In this document: piece after piece, positions 34,540-44,265 of the stretch | How positions within the stretch are numbered: the first letter of the stretch is position 1 | How the letters are laid out: every line of letters starts with the position of its first letter | From: Hesseltinella vesiculosa | Taxonomy: Eukaryota > Mucoromycota > Mucoromycetes > Mucorales > Cunninghamellaceae | NCBI GenBank assembly: GCA_002104935.1 | Contig: MCGT01000053.1 | Span: 1 to 64,000 of the forward strand | Length of the DNA: 64,000 nt | Reading direction: 5' to 3' | Made by a program: the position numbers and the translations under genes | The notes under the pieces: model-generated | Seen by the model: the letters and a program-made list of their open reading frames with translations, nothing else | Databases searched by the model: none | Told to the model about the DNA's origin: nothing

Positions 34540-34614
34540 TCACGTAGAAGCGATCTTCCTGTCGGGATCAAACTCCACCTCAATACCAGGCTGCTCTTTC
34601 CACCAAGAAAGGTT
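34540..34614 (-). other. orphan exon-like segment downstream of the H-protein gene
   Basis: After an acceptor-like CCTAGTAG, 24 codons read NLSWWKEQPGIEVEFDPDR and six more residues before a TGA. The composition looks coding, but no matching upstream exon exists: the glycine cleavage H gene ends 60 nt before. It could be the tail of a lost gene or chance. Confidence 0.25.
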
Positions 34615-34673
34615 CTACTAGGTTTATTTTGTATGCAAATTTGAAAGTGGATGATGTTAAAAAAGGGTGTTTT

Positions 34674-35338
34674 CTAGTGGTCTGCAGAATCACAGTGGGC
34701 AGTGTAAGCAGCCTCGTCCATCAATTCATCCAAATCAGCAGGGTTTTCAATCTTGATCTTGGCCAACCAACCTGGAAAGAAAAATAGAGAGAGAAGCGAG
34801 GTCAGAAACTATGCCTCCCGCAAATGAAAATCACACTCTTTTTTACCATCAGATTCAGGGGCGGTGTTGATCAAGGAAGGTTCGTCAGCCAAAGCTTCAT
34901 TGACATCCACGACTTCACCAGACACAGGGGAGTAGATATCACTGGCAGCCTTGACAGATTCAACAGCACCAATTTGATCTAATAAAAAAGGGGAAGAAGG
35001 GCATGAGTGCACGTCACAAACATCGCGCCCTGTTTTTATTTACCTTGCTTTTCCACGTTGTCACCAACAGCAGGGGATTCCACAAACACAACATCACCCA
35101 GAGCCTTTTGGGCATAGTCAGTGATGCCAATGGTGCCCACACCGTTTTCAACAGAGATCCATTCGTGATCCGAGGTATACTTTTTGGCTGCAAAAAAAAA
35201 AGATAGGGTGAGGATTGAGATAAAGGCAACAAAAAAAAACTTACTGGCATAGCCGCGGAAAGCAGCGATGGTGGCAGCTTGGCGGATCACAGGAGCATAA
35301 GGACGCACAACACGAGCAGTCAAAAGACGAAGAGCCAT
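34674..35338 (-). CDS. GCV3: glycine cleavage system H protein, mitochondrial
   Basis: Four exons (35338-35245, 35187-35044, 34978-34847, 34771-34674) give 155 residues. The H protein carries the lipoyl arm shuttling the methylamine group between P, T and L proteins in mitochondrial glycine breakdown. The N-terminus is an Arg-rich mitochondrial presequence ([16 protein letters not shown]). The mature part starts [20 protein letters not shown]. The lipoylated Lys is in [20 protein letters not shown]. It ends in an acidic region with [18 protein letters not shown]. It is divergent from the proteinase inhibitor gene. Confidence 0.96.
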
Positions 35339-35586
35339 TGTAGAATGATGAACAAGTGAAAAGAAAAAGGAAAACACCAACTCTAAACTGGAATGATAAA
35401 AAAAAAAGAAAGCTCAGTTTCCACCGAGTCATTTGCCCATAAAAAAAAATCAGAGGGTGCGTCTCCCCTCCGAAAAATGAACCAATCACATGTCCTCGAT
35501 GCTCTTCAAACACTTTGGCGGCTCCCTTTTTTCTCTTTCCTTTCTCTCACGTTTTCTCTTACGTATTTATTTCTTTCATTGTTATC
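35339..35586. promoter_or_regulatory. divergent promoter region (GCV3 / PBI2-like)
   Basis: A 248-bp spacer between the two start codons. The last 80 nt before the inhibitor gene are C/T-rich. The role is inferred from position. Confidence 0.35.
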
Positions 35587-35898
35587 ATGCCTGGTAAGTT
35601 GCCCAATGTCACTCGATTATTGTCTCATCTTGAGCGTCCATCTCTGCCTTTAGCCTCCACATATATCGTTACCTTCAACAAGGACACGCCTGACGAAGTG
35701 ATTGAGCAGCATGCCAAGGAAACCGAAGCTGCTGGTGCCACCATCAAGCATCGCTATAACTCTGCCATGAAGGGATTCTCTGTCGAAGTGCCTGATGATA
35801 TTGTCTCTGCCTTGTCCTTTGATAGTCCCCATATCAACTTTGTCGAGCCCGATGGTGAAGTCACTACCCAAGGCAAAAGTCTGTTGAAGAGCACGTGA
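35587..35898 (+). CDS. PBI2: inhibitor-I9-type vacuolar proteinase B inhibitor (Pbi2-like)
   Basis: Exon 1 is seven nucleotides (35587-35593, ATGCCTG). The GTAAGT donor starts a 60-nt intron ending CCTTTAG, and exon 2 is 35654-35898, giving 83 residues, close to yeast Pbi2 (75). The body is an I9 propeptide-like fold: STYIVTFNKDTPDEVIEQ, then GATIKHRYNSAMKGFSVEVP and HINFVEPDGEVTTQ. There is no signal peptide, in line with a cytosolic inhibitor that acts on subtilisin-type proteinase B and, with thioredoxin, in vacuole inheritance. The intron has no in-frame stop, so an unspliced frame is also open, but the family alignment starts at the splice junction. Confidence 0.9.
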   Translation: MPGKLPNVTRLLSHLERPSLPLASTYIVTFNKDTPDEVIEQHAKETEAAGATIKHRYNSAMKGFSVEVPDDIVSALSFDSPHINFVEPDGEVTTQGKSLLKST

Positions 35899-36257
35899 GG
35901 TCTCGGTTTTTTTTCTTCAAAGACCAAATTGTGGCTCTGTCGCTTGTTTCGTTCATCATGCCTTGCCATGCTCTGTTTATTTCGTTTCGAAATAAATCGT
36001 ATGATTTGTTGTAAACTTTTTTTTTTTTCTTTGGAAAAAGGGAAATCATGCAAAAGCCAAGTGCGGTAACGAAGACACCTTTTTTTTTGCGCGGTGTTCT
36101 GAAGCCGGTTTTTCTGACGGACTTTTTACTTTCCGCATAAAAAGGGAAGATGATGGTGGAGAGCCTGCTTTTTTTTTATTTTACTTTTCCTTACTTTTCT
36201 TTTAGTTTAATTTATTTTATTTTTCCTTCAAAAGCACTTTTGCCTTTTGATTTTGTT
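35899..36257. other. intergenic, 3' end of PBI2-like gene and promoter of the next gene
   Basis: AATAAA at 35991-35996 is a plausible polyadenylation signal. The remaining sequence is rich in poly(T)/TTTA, typical of the promoters here. No other feature seen. Confidence 0.45.
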
Positions 36258-37782
36258 ATGAAGCGTCCAGCGTTTATCTCCGGGGTTGGCCTGGCAACTC
36301 TGTTGGTGCTTGTAGCCAATGTCATTCAGCATCAACTGCGCACGCCTTACACGCCATGGCGATGCACCTTGCCTTTGGTTCACTGTCCTTCCCCATTGAT
36401 CCAAGGCTATGTTCATCCAGATTACCAACGTGTGCGTGACATCTTTGAAGCCAATCTAGCCAGCGGGGATGACAATGGTGCTGGTGTAGCAGTGTTTGTC
36501 CAGAACGAACTTGTTGTCGACTTGCAAGGAGGCTGGCAAAAGCTAAATCCGCGAATCCCTTTTACAGAAGACACCCTCCAACTGGTCTATTCCTCAACAA
36601 AGATGCTGGTCAGTGCTCAAAAAAAAGGAACAAAAAAAAAAAAAAAGACACGATGCAGGGGTAAACTTGACTGACCGATCGGTTTTTTTTTCTTTTTGCC
36701 CGTGTTCCCCTATTCGGCATTTGTAGGCTAACATCATCACCGCGCAATTTGTCCAAAAAGGTTTGCTGGATTATGATGCGCCCATTGCTTGGTATTGGCC
36801 AGAATTTGCGCAAGGCCACAAGGAGAACGTGACGCTTAGTGATCTGGTGCAACACTCAGCCGGAGTTGGTTATCTGGACACTCCTTTGAAAGAGGCTGAC
36901 TTTCGTGACCCTGATTCTTTTAGCCAGTTACTTGCCCGGCAGCCGCATAATTTTGGTGGGGCCAAAACTCGTAGCTACCACGCCATGACGGGTGGTTGGT
37001 ACCTGAACGAAATCCTACGTCGAGTCGATCCCCAAGGCCGCACCATAGGTCAAATCGCCGAGGCCGAGTTACTTCAAAATTATGGCGTGGAATGGCACCT
37101 TTCTGCGAATGATGACCTGGAACCTCGTCTTGCTCAGATCTACCGGCCGCCCGTCGTTGTTCAGCTGAAGCCTTTGCTGGTATCGATCTTTTCCGGCCAG
37201 GAAAGTTACATGGTCGACTTGCTCCGCAAGAAAAGTGTTGCCTACAGGACACTTGTGGATTCAACGCCAAACCAGGTGCCTGTGTTTGACCTTGTCAAAA
37301 GTGACGTTCGAAAACTGGAAGGGCCTTCATACAATGGTTACACAAATGCTTTTTCAGTAAGTGTCACGTTAAAAAAAAATAGGAGCTCACTTTTCAAATT
37401 TTCCCAGATAGCCAAATTGGCAGCTATGATGGCGAATCGAGGTCGTGCTGTAGTCCAAGGAGAGCCCGATTTGCTCGATGAGAAAACCTATGCGATTGCC
37501 TCGGCCCCTATGCCGTTGGCCTATGATATACTGATCCGTCGTCCCATGGCGACGCTCAAAGGAGGCTTTGGCTTCAATTATGAATATGCAGTGGACGGTG
37601 TCATCTTCACCGGATGGACCGGTGCTGGTGGAAGCGTGTTTTACTGGAATGAAGAATACCGTATTGGCTTTGGCTATTTGACAAATGCTCTCAAAGGCAG
37701 TGCTCCCGACGCCCGTAGTCTCAGCCTGCTCCATGAGATCGTCTACCAAGCCAAGAAACAAAAATCACCTGTCCTTCCTTAA
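36258..37782 (+). CDS. beta-lactamase-fold serine hydrolase (class C / EstB-like)
   Basis: Three exons (36258-36608, 36727-37356, 37408-37782) give 451 residues. An N-terminal hydrophobic anchor (FISGVGLATLLVLVANVIQ) follows a short basic tail, suggesting a type II membrane or secreted protein. The beta-lactamase domain starts near residue 50. The SxxK motif is SSTK at residues 112-115, formed just before the first intron, and the Tyr motif appears as YHAMTGGW. The third (KTG-like) motif is probably the FTGWTGAGGS stretch near the C-terminus. Such proteins act as esterases or peptidases in eukaryotes (LACTB and lovD-type relatives); substrate unknown. AATAAA at 37795-37800 follows the stop. 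Confidence 0.88.
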
Positions 37783-38329
37783 TTTTTATGAACGAATAAA
37801 TATAGATTACTATGCTCATTTTATGCTCATTTCTTGATATCTGGCGCGTCTACTCCATGGCAAGTTTCTGGCTGCTGGGTTCCTAGGTTTGCTCCTCCGC
37901 TTACATCGACCAGCCCAAAAATGGGGTTCTTCCAGCAGCCCCTGTCCACCCTCCCGACTATGTTGCTGGACGATGGTTCAAAAGCCGTTGTGTTGTTCAC
38001 GATGTCATGTCAACGTAAGCTCTGGTGCAAGAAGCATAAAGTGGCTCGTGATAAGCTGCAATGGACTTTCTGCCAGAAAGAAGCAGAAAAAGTTGACGTT
38101 GCACACAATGCGGAAAGCACTAGCGGGAGGGGAATAAAAAATAAAAAAAAACTGACATGGGTTCCCAGCAAAACTTCCAAATTCTTCCGGGGCAAAGCCA
38201 ATCACAAGCCTTCAAATGATGGGTGACTTGGAAAATTTTTTTTGTTGAAATAACCACCTCCGCCGCTGGATGTGTTTTTATTCTTTTTCTTTTTCTTTTC
38301 ACCCCCCACTCTTTATCTTATAATTCAAA
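37783..38329. other. intergenic, promoter of cytochrome c
   Basis: About 550 bp with a pyrimidine-rich stretch immediately before the CYC1 start. The overlapping open frames show no family features. Confidence 0.5.
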
Positions 38330-38728
38330 ATGGTTGACGGTAACGCTACTGCTGGTGCCAAGCTCTTCAAGACCCGTTGTGCTCAATGCCACACCGTTGA
38401 AAACGGCGGTGCCCACAAGGTCGGTCCCAACTTGCACGGTATCTTTGGCCGCAAGTCTGGTCAAGCCGGTGGTTACTCTTACACTGCTGCCAACGTCAAC
38501 AAGGGCGTTACCTGGGACGACGAAACTTTGTTCGACTACCTCGAAAACCCCAAGAAGTACATCCCTGGTACCAAGATGGCCTTTGCCGGTTTCAAGAAGG
38601 TATGTCCACTGAGGTTTTTTTTTTTTTTCGACAGGCACTGACCCCCCCCCCCCCTTTTTTTTTTTTTTTACTTGTAGCCCAAGGACCGTGCCGATGTTGT
38701 TGCCTACTTGAAGGAATCCACTGCTTAA
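38330..38728 (+). CDS. CYC1: cytochrome c
   Basis: Two exons (38330-38599, 38678-38728) give 106 residues. It is the mobile electron carrier between complexes III and IV in the mitochondrial intermembrane space. The haem-binding CAQCH lies at residues 17-21, the axial Met in [11 protein letters not shown], and [20 protein letters not shown] is the conserved loop. The last exon encodes [16 protein letters not shown]. The intron contains a run of 13 C and a long poly(T) before its acceptor. AATAAA lies at 38773-38778. Confidence 0.98.
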
Positions 38729-38772
38729 ACGCAGTCTCTCCAACTTGTTTATATCATCCCCCAACTAGAAGC

Positions 38773-38778
38773 AATAAA
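38773..38778 (+). terminator. polyadenylation signal AATAAA after CYC1
   Basis: A perfect hexamer 45 nt beyond the CYC1 stop. The rest of 38729-39128 is spacer with no supported gene. Confidence 0.5.
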
Positions 38779-39128
38779 ACAAAACGAGCCAAGAACGGCC
38801 ATTTTAGATTGTCAAAATTCCGCTTTTATGATGCATGGATTTGAAAGGGGAGGGTGCTTTCTTGAGAAGAGTAAGAAGGGGCTGGGAAGGAGCTCTTTTG
38901 ATCGACAACTGCCAAGAGACAGGGAGGCAAGGGTCACCTTTTGCATTTTGTTGGTATACATTGCACCCCTTGAAATGGACGACCCAATCTCTGCCAGACA
39001 AGTCTGGCCATTTTTTTTTTTTTTTTCAGATCACTTTTTTATTTTTCATTGGTATGAACACAAACATTGAGAATAGCAGGGCAAGAAAATAAAAAGAGGA
39101 AGAGCCACAAGATAAAATAAAAAATCCA

Positions 39129-40120
39129 TCATTTCAATGGGACAGGGATCAGGCCACTTTGTCGCTTGGCATCGTAGTTTATGGAGCGTCGGTTCGTTTG
39201 CCCAGTGGACACGGCTAAAAAAATAAAGCGTGAGTCCTCGCCTGTTATCTTTCTCCTTCAGTTTACAAGCTAAAAAGTCGGTGGGGCCTTCATAAGGACG
39301 GATCTTTGCATAGGCATGGTTGACATTGTCGATGTAGGCCTTTTTCGCTAACAGAGAGGCGGACATAAAAAAAAAGCAAAGAGCAACATCCTCGTGAGAT
39401 TCTCCATGTTCCTTGAACTCTCACGCTCGTCTTTTTTTTCCTCGGTGTTTTACCTGTTGCAGGATGTTCAAAAATAATCAAAGCTCGGGTATCATCCATC
39501 CACTTGATTCGGTAGCCACCGCGCACGTTTTCGTATTCACGAAAGATGTCATGCAAATGGTGGGTCTTGAAAGACTTTGGGAAATCGTGGCAATCCAAAA
39601 TCACAGTCGGCTCGTCCACCAACGGCACCAAAGCTAAAATTAAAAAATGACATGTGAGAATCCGCTCCTTTTCCCCCTCGCTTCAGCTCGGACCACTGAT
39701 GAGGGGGGGGGGGGGCTTACTTGGTGTATCATGTTGTTGCAAAGGATCCATCAAACGGCTGGCACGCTTGCTCTTTCGGGCCAAAGTGGCATCGTCCTCG
39801 GTGCGGTCGTATTGTCGTAAAAGATCATCCCATTCCTCCGTGTGGCGGACGTCGGTAGGCACATGCTGCTGCTGGTAGTAAAACGATGAGTTGGAGTAGC
39901 GAGCAGCATTGCCATCGTCTTCATCGTCATCCAGGCCATGACCATTGGTTTTGGACATGCGCCAACCTCGTTTCATATCCAGACTTGCACGGAAACCACC
40001 ATTGCTATCTTGACTGTATCTCTTGCTGCTATCTTCTGAGTATCGTTTTTCATTATCATTACGACGGTGTACAGGCACATACGCAAGCATGCTGCTACGT
40101 TTCATTTTGCGATCTTCCAT
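39129..40120 (-). CDS. R3HCC1-like RNA-binding-domain protein
   Basis: Four exons (40120-39721, 39633-39454, 39347-39267, 39214-39129) give 248 residues. The first exon is hydrophilic, rich in Arg, Ser and Asp. The second half is an RRM-like fold: EPTVILDCHDFPKSFKTHHL, DIFREYENVRGGYRIKWMDD, TRALIIFEHPATAKKAYIDN. That order matches the C-terminal domain of R3HCC1/R3HCC1L proteins. It ends in a basic tail (TNRRSINYDAKRQSG, then LIPVPLK). It probably binds RNA or protein in an mRNA-related complex; a specific role is not known. An upstream poly(A)/(G)-rich promoter spans 40121-40594. Confidence 0.75.
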
Positions 40121-40594
40121 GGTTGATTGCTAAATCTAGGAGTATACAGTGGGAGGAGGTGGTATAATATAAAAAAAACACGCAAGGTTGCAAAAAAAAA
40201 AAAAGAGTGAGGATGGTTACGAGAGTAAAAAAAGGAATGTGGATGGACTCAAAATGTGGGGAGAGAGTGACACTGTGAGAAAAAAAATAATAAAAAGAAC
40301 AAGCGGTCGGGCAGAGATTAACAAGAGAATATAAATACGATGGAAGAGTGAGAGTGAGAGTTCAAAAGGTTGGAAAGAAAGAATGCAAAGGGAATGAATA
40401 TGGGATGAAGTGGGAAACAGAAAAAAAAGGAGGTGAAGTGAAAAGAAAAAGAAGAGAAAAATAGGAGACCTTCTGACTTTTTTTTTTTTTTTCAGTGATG
40501 AAAAACTGTCATCAAACTTTAATTCTTCTTTTCTTTGCCATGACGCTAAAACAAGACGTCCGTCATGCTCTCCATGAGCAAGGTTAGAATTATA
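40121..40594. other. purine-rich intergenic region
   Basis: The 470 bp upstream of the R3HCC1-like gene are purine-rich on the plus strand (many GAGA and poly(A) blocks), with a TATAAATA-like element at about 40330. No gene seen. Confidence 0.45.
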
Positions 40595-40888
40595 TTACAT
40601 GGCAAGTCTATATAAACCTGCAGATACAAACACTAATAAAAAAATAACAAAGCACCGGCATAAGCCCATGGATGCCTGTTTATCAAAGCCGTTCTTACCA
40701 ACTCCAACCACGCCTAGACCTACGGCCGTGTTCAGTTTGCCTGGCTTTTTGTTCATCACCCAGGCTTCTCTTAGAGCATACCCTCCCAGCCCACTAAAGG
40801 CAGCTGCACCTGTTAGTTTGCAAGGAAGACAGTCCTTGTATGGCACCTTGCCCGTCACCGGATCCAAAAGCTCTTGCGATGCATCTAT
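40595..40888 (-). CDS. DMAC1/DUF4536-type small mitochondrial membrane protein, 5' end unresolved
   Basis: The main exon (about 40888-40699) and a 23-nt last exon (40617-40595, encoding LYRLAM) read DASQELLDPVTGKVPYKDCL, PCKLTGAAAFSGLGGYALRE and a further short helix. The DCLPCKLTG signature with a following Gly-rich hairpin is typical of the DUF4536/DMAC1 family, small two-helix proteins linked to complex I assembly in animals. The exon begins after an AATAATAG acceptor in a phase that needs one upstream nucleotide. I could not find a start exon with matching phase, so the N-terminus is incomplete. An ATG-led segment at about 40965 is a candidate but does not keep the frame. Confidence 0.65.
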   Translation of the reverse strand: MDASQELLDPVTGKVPYKDCLPCKLTGAAAFSGLGGYALREAWVMNKKPGKLNTAVGLGVVGVGKNGFDKQASMGLCRCFVIFLLVFVSAGLYRLAM

Positions 40889-41021
40889 TATTATAATCAA
40901 TCGTCATTAGCCAACATGGTACTCTCCTTTGTAATCCCTTTCCTGTTGCTGATCCTTTCGTAGCCATCAGTTAAGTTGCTGTAAAAATAAAGTAGTTTGA
41001 AAATGAAAAGAAAAAATGATC

Positions 41022-41120
41022 ATGGCGCCCCCATCAGGCGGGAAAACCAAACGCCGACCCATCCCTGCCTTGCCTGGCAGTGGGATTCTCACTCTAAAGG
41101 ATTGCATCTTGAAAGCTTGA
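41022..41120 (+). CDS. short open frame, 32 aa, weak candidate
   Basis: ATG 41022 opens a basic, Pro-rich frame (MAPPSGGKTKRRPIPALPGS, then 12 more residues) ending TGA 41118-41120. It is divergent from the DMAC1-like gene. No family recognised; it may be a chance frame or the first exon of a gene whose rest I could not find. Confidence 0.2.
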   Translation: MAPPSGGKTKRRPIPALPGSGILTLKDCILKA

Positions 41121-42074
41121 CCTTGCCACCATGGTAGCTAATCCGAGAAAAAATGAGGGTTAATTGATTTGTGAAATTGTGTGCTGCTTTATTGATCAGT
41201 TCACCTGACGTCAAAAAAAAAGGACGGAAGCCGCACTGCATTTTTGAACCAATGCAGCAGTGCGTGTTTAACATGGGCGCACAATATCATGAGCTGCAAT
41301 TAGGTCTTGGAACACGATACCTGTATGCAAACTATTGATTTATTTGCCACATTGGATGTTTGATTGATACCGGACGCCGGTGGAGGCAACCAACAAACCT
41401 GCTGCCTGCTGCTGAGCTCTGACAGCTATTTTTAAATGCCGCACGTAAGTGCTAAGAGGTCCGTCGCCGATTGAATAAATCGGAAATCCCAAAAGGTGAC
41501 TGGACAGGATAGAAATGAGTTTGGAAAGCCAATGAAAATTAGGGATAGGCTGCTTTGAACACCGTTAGTTTTTATTTTGAGCAACGCTTGCACTCAATTT
41601 CTTACCTTGGCCACAAAAATAATGAAAAACATCGACACTGCGCAAAGAGTGGAGGTGGTGCTCAAAAGCCTAGGCAGCCTGTTCCCAATATTCATGGGCT
41701 GCCCGAAGTCATGTCTATCCTGCCAAGTCTTTTTTGGGTTATATCCAACAGCTGTGTGTAACATAAATATTTCCATTTTAAGAGTCAGCGCATACCAAGC
41801 TGCTCGGCACCGTCCGGCATCTGATCGACACTATAAAACCACTTCATTAGTTACTTTTGCAAAAAGCTCTAACTATTGCCCATTTTCGGCATCCAATGGG
41901 AATCTTATAATGCATTATGAAAAATGTATCCATCACACCGAATAGAGACAGACTGTAAGCTACCTAGAAGCTGCACCGCACCTTGCCGGACCTCCTCGGA
42001 CATGTCGGACAAGTCCGGCGGACTTTTGCTCAGCCACAGATTCCGATGTCTCATTTGCGCGAACCGCCGCTTCA
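41121..42074. other. intergenic, no gene seen
   Basis: About 950 bp between the DMAC1-like gene and the tRNA. Short frames overlap on both strands without domain features. Confidence 0.45.
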
Positions 42075-42147
42075 GCCGTCATGGCGAAATGGATAACGCA
42101 TTGGACTCCTAATCCAAAGATTACGGGTTCGAGTCCCGTTGACGGTA
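42075..42147 (+). tRNA. tRNA-Arg (anticodon CCT)
   Basis: A 73-nt cloverleaf without intron. The acceptor stem GCCGTCA pairs with TGACGGT (one G-T pair). The anticodon stem TTGGA/TCCAA encloses loop CTCCTAA, anticodon CCT, reading AGG. The T arm is CGGGTTCGAGTCCCG. The A-box-like TGGCGAAATGG and B-box GGTTCGAGTCC needed by RNA polymerase III are present. The discriminator base is A. Confidence 0.93.
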
Positions 42148-42279
42148 CAGAACCCCCTTTTGCTAACTTTTGATTCTTCAAGACGTTTGTGAAAAGGTGG
42201 AGACAAGCGTTATCTTTTTTTTTTTCTACCTCTTGCCTCTGCTTTCCCCTCGAAAAAAATTTTTGATCAGTCGTGACCT

Positions 42280-42479
42280 GTCACTTTCTAGGCAGAGCAA
42301 AAGAGATAAGTGAAAGTTATTCTTTATTTTGATAAAAATATTTGGGATATTTATACTGGTGGTTCGGTGGACCACTGTCACTTTCTAGGCAGAGCAAAAG
42401 AGATAAGTGAAAAGTTAATTCTTCTATATTTTGATAAAAGATATGGGATATTTATATTGGTGGTTCGGTGGACCACCAC
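42280..42479. repeat. tandem repeat, two units of about 100 bp
   Basis: Unit 1 (42280-42376) and unit 2 (42377-42479) begin GTCACTTTCTAGGCAGAGC and end with GGTTCGGTGGACCAC. They differ by few substitutions and small insertions. Each unit contains an AT-rich centre and the short palindrome GGTGGT...ACCACC. It lies between the tRNA and the decayed gag gene; it may be LTR-derived, but no matching LTR was found on the other side of gag. Confidence 0.75.
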
Positions 42480-43750
42480 AAAGAGGTAAAAGAAAAGGAA
42501 AAGAAGTAGGCTTGTTCTTTAAGGAAAAAGGGTTGTGGCGCACCTTTTTCCTTTTCGTGCTGACTATGACCACAGGGACACCTCGACTGTCCACCGGCCC
42601 AACATACCTTTTGGGCATGTTGTCCGTGATCTTGTCCACCGAGGAACCAGGGCGACGGGGTTGGCGATATTTTCCAAAAGCGTGGTGGTAGCCGTGGGAG
42701 CGAGGGCGTTGGGGTGTAAAAAAAGCCGACACCCTTTCGTCGACGGGTCCGACGTATCTTTTGGGGATGACCTCACGCACTCGATCTACGGCGGATCCAC
42801 TTTTCTCGGGCCTGTCGTACTTGCATAGTGCCAGGTACCAAAAGTATGCTGAGATCCGACAGATCTTCATGTCGCATGGCATTGACTTCTGCTCGGGGTG
42901 GTTGGCGATATTGCTTGCGGCTACCATAGCCGCGGTGTCGATGTCCTTGACCGCGCCTACGTGGTTGACGATCATTTCGTGGGTGTGCAGGTTTAGCGCA
43001 ATCTTGTGCAATATGTCCTCGGCCACCACAACGGTAACAGCGTGTAGCGCCTCGGTCCATTATATTGTTTAATACGGCTTGCGTCAATGTATCCAGGTCC
43101 ATGGGGTCGTTGGGCGTGGTTGATGCGGTTGGTGCGACCATCGTCTGTGATTTTGGCATTCCATGACTCATAGTACTCATCGAACGAATGGTGGCATCTT
43201 CCATGACTAATGCGGCTTTCACCGCCTGCTGTAAATACAAAGGATCTTGACTACGCACATGTAATTGGATATCTGCTTTTTACCCCGAGATGAATCGATG
43301 CAAGAATTCATCCTCAGTGACGGAGGGCAGCTCCACTTGGATGGCTTTAAACGACGTAATGTAGTCCCTGACAGAAGCGGTTTGTCGTAACGAGGCCAAT
43401 CGGTCGCGGGCATCCATGTGGTGATTGACTGGTTTGAATTCTTCTCGCAGAAGAGAAACGAAGCGTTCCCAGGTGATGTTGTCGTCCGTGAGAGCATGAG
43501 CTTGTTCCGTTCTGGTCCACCACACTTCTGCATCACCACGGAGTAGTGTGGCAGCGTAAGCTATACGGCGGCTTTCTGCTTTGATGTTGTGAAACTGATA
43601 ATAGCGTTCCATTGCCCGCAACCAGGTGTCGATGGTCGCTGCGTTGCGGGAACCTTCATAAATGTCGGGCTCACGCACCTTGACTTTAGCATTCTCGGTG
43701 GCAGCGCGATTAGATCGTTGCTCTGTCAAAAGGTGCTTGAGGCCCTCCAT
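42424..43750 (-). pseudogene. Ty3/gypsy-type Gag, decayed
   Basis: From ATG 43750 the frame carries the Gag core: TIDTWLRAMERYYQFHNIKA, then RGDAEVWWTRTEQAHALTDD and SVRDYITSFKAIQVELPSVT. An in-frame TAA at 43280-43278 interrupts it where most Gags read GLK. The frame then continues to a zinc knuckle, CYRCGGRGHIAQDC, and a basic Arg/Gly tail. Near 42830 it shifts into another frame with two copies of PKRYVGPVD about 50 codons apart. No pol follows, so this is a gag-only remnant of an LTR element in the usual minus orientation. Confidence 0.85.
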
Positions 43751-44265
43751 AATGGCGATGAATGCATCATTGCCTGTTGACGAGCCAGGTGCCTACATAG
43801 TTGCGAATCGTTGGGTCAAAAAAAAGAGGGTGTGCGAGAGGGTCAGGGCAAAGGAGTGGTAAAGGAAAACAACCCAAGCTACCAATGTCGTATTTATGTT
43901 ACCTCTGATAAACCTACTACTAATACTCGAGGTTAGAGCCAGTTTGATAACGGGAAGAAAGTTGATCTTTTATTTTTCGAAAAAAAAGATGGCCAGTTGA
44001 GCAAAACTGAAAATGGCCGACAATAGAAACCCCGCTTCATTTTTTTTTCTTGAAAAAAAAACACTGGCTGCTTTTTCGTTTTATATCGCATCTTTTGGCC
44101 ATCTTCAATGTCATCCAAGTCGTAAGTCATCTTTCTAGAGCAGCAGAGAAAAAGAAGATAGAGAAGAGATTTTGAAGCGGTGCCCATGTTCCGCTTCATC
44201 TCTTTTCTTTTTTTTTTATTGGGGGGGGGGTCTGTACATTGAATTAACATCAATAACCGACTGCG
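43751..44265. other. 5' region of the gag remnant and promoter of PAF1
   Basis: Just upstream of gag, the minus strand reads ...TACGACATTGGTAGCTTGGG, where CA followed by TTGGTAGC resembles an LTR end plus a tRNA primer-binding site. The remainder holds poly(A/T) and a G10 run (44221-44230) before PAF1. Both assignments are tentative. Confidence 0.35.

Noticed and set aside
42279..43920. A pair of LTRs around the gag remnant
   Set aside because: The sequence at 42279-42480 and that at about 43885 upwards are not alike, so an LTR pair could not be shown.
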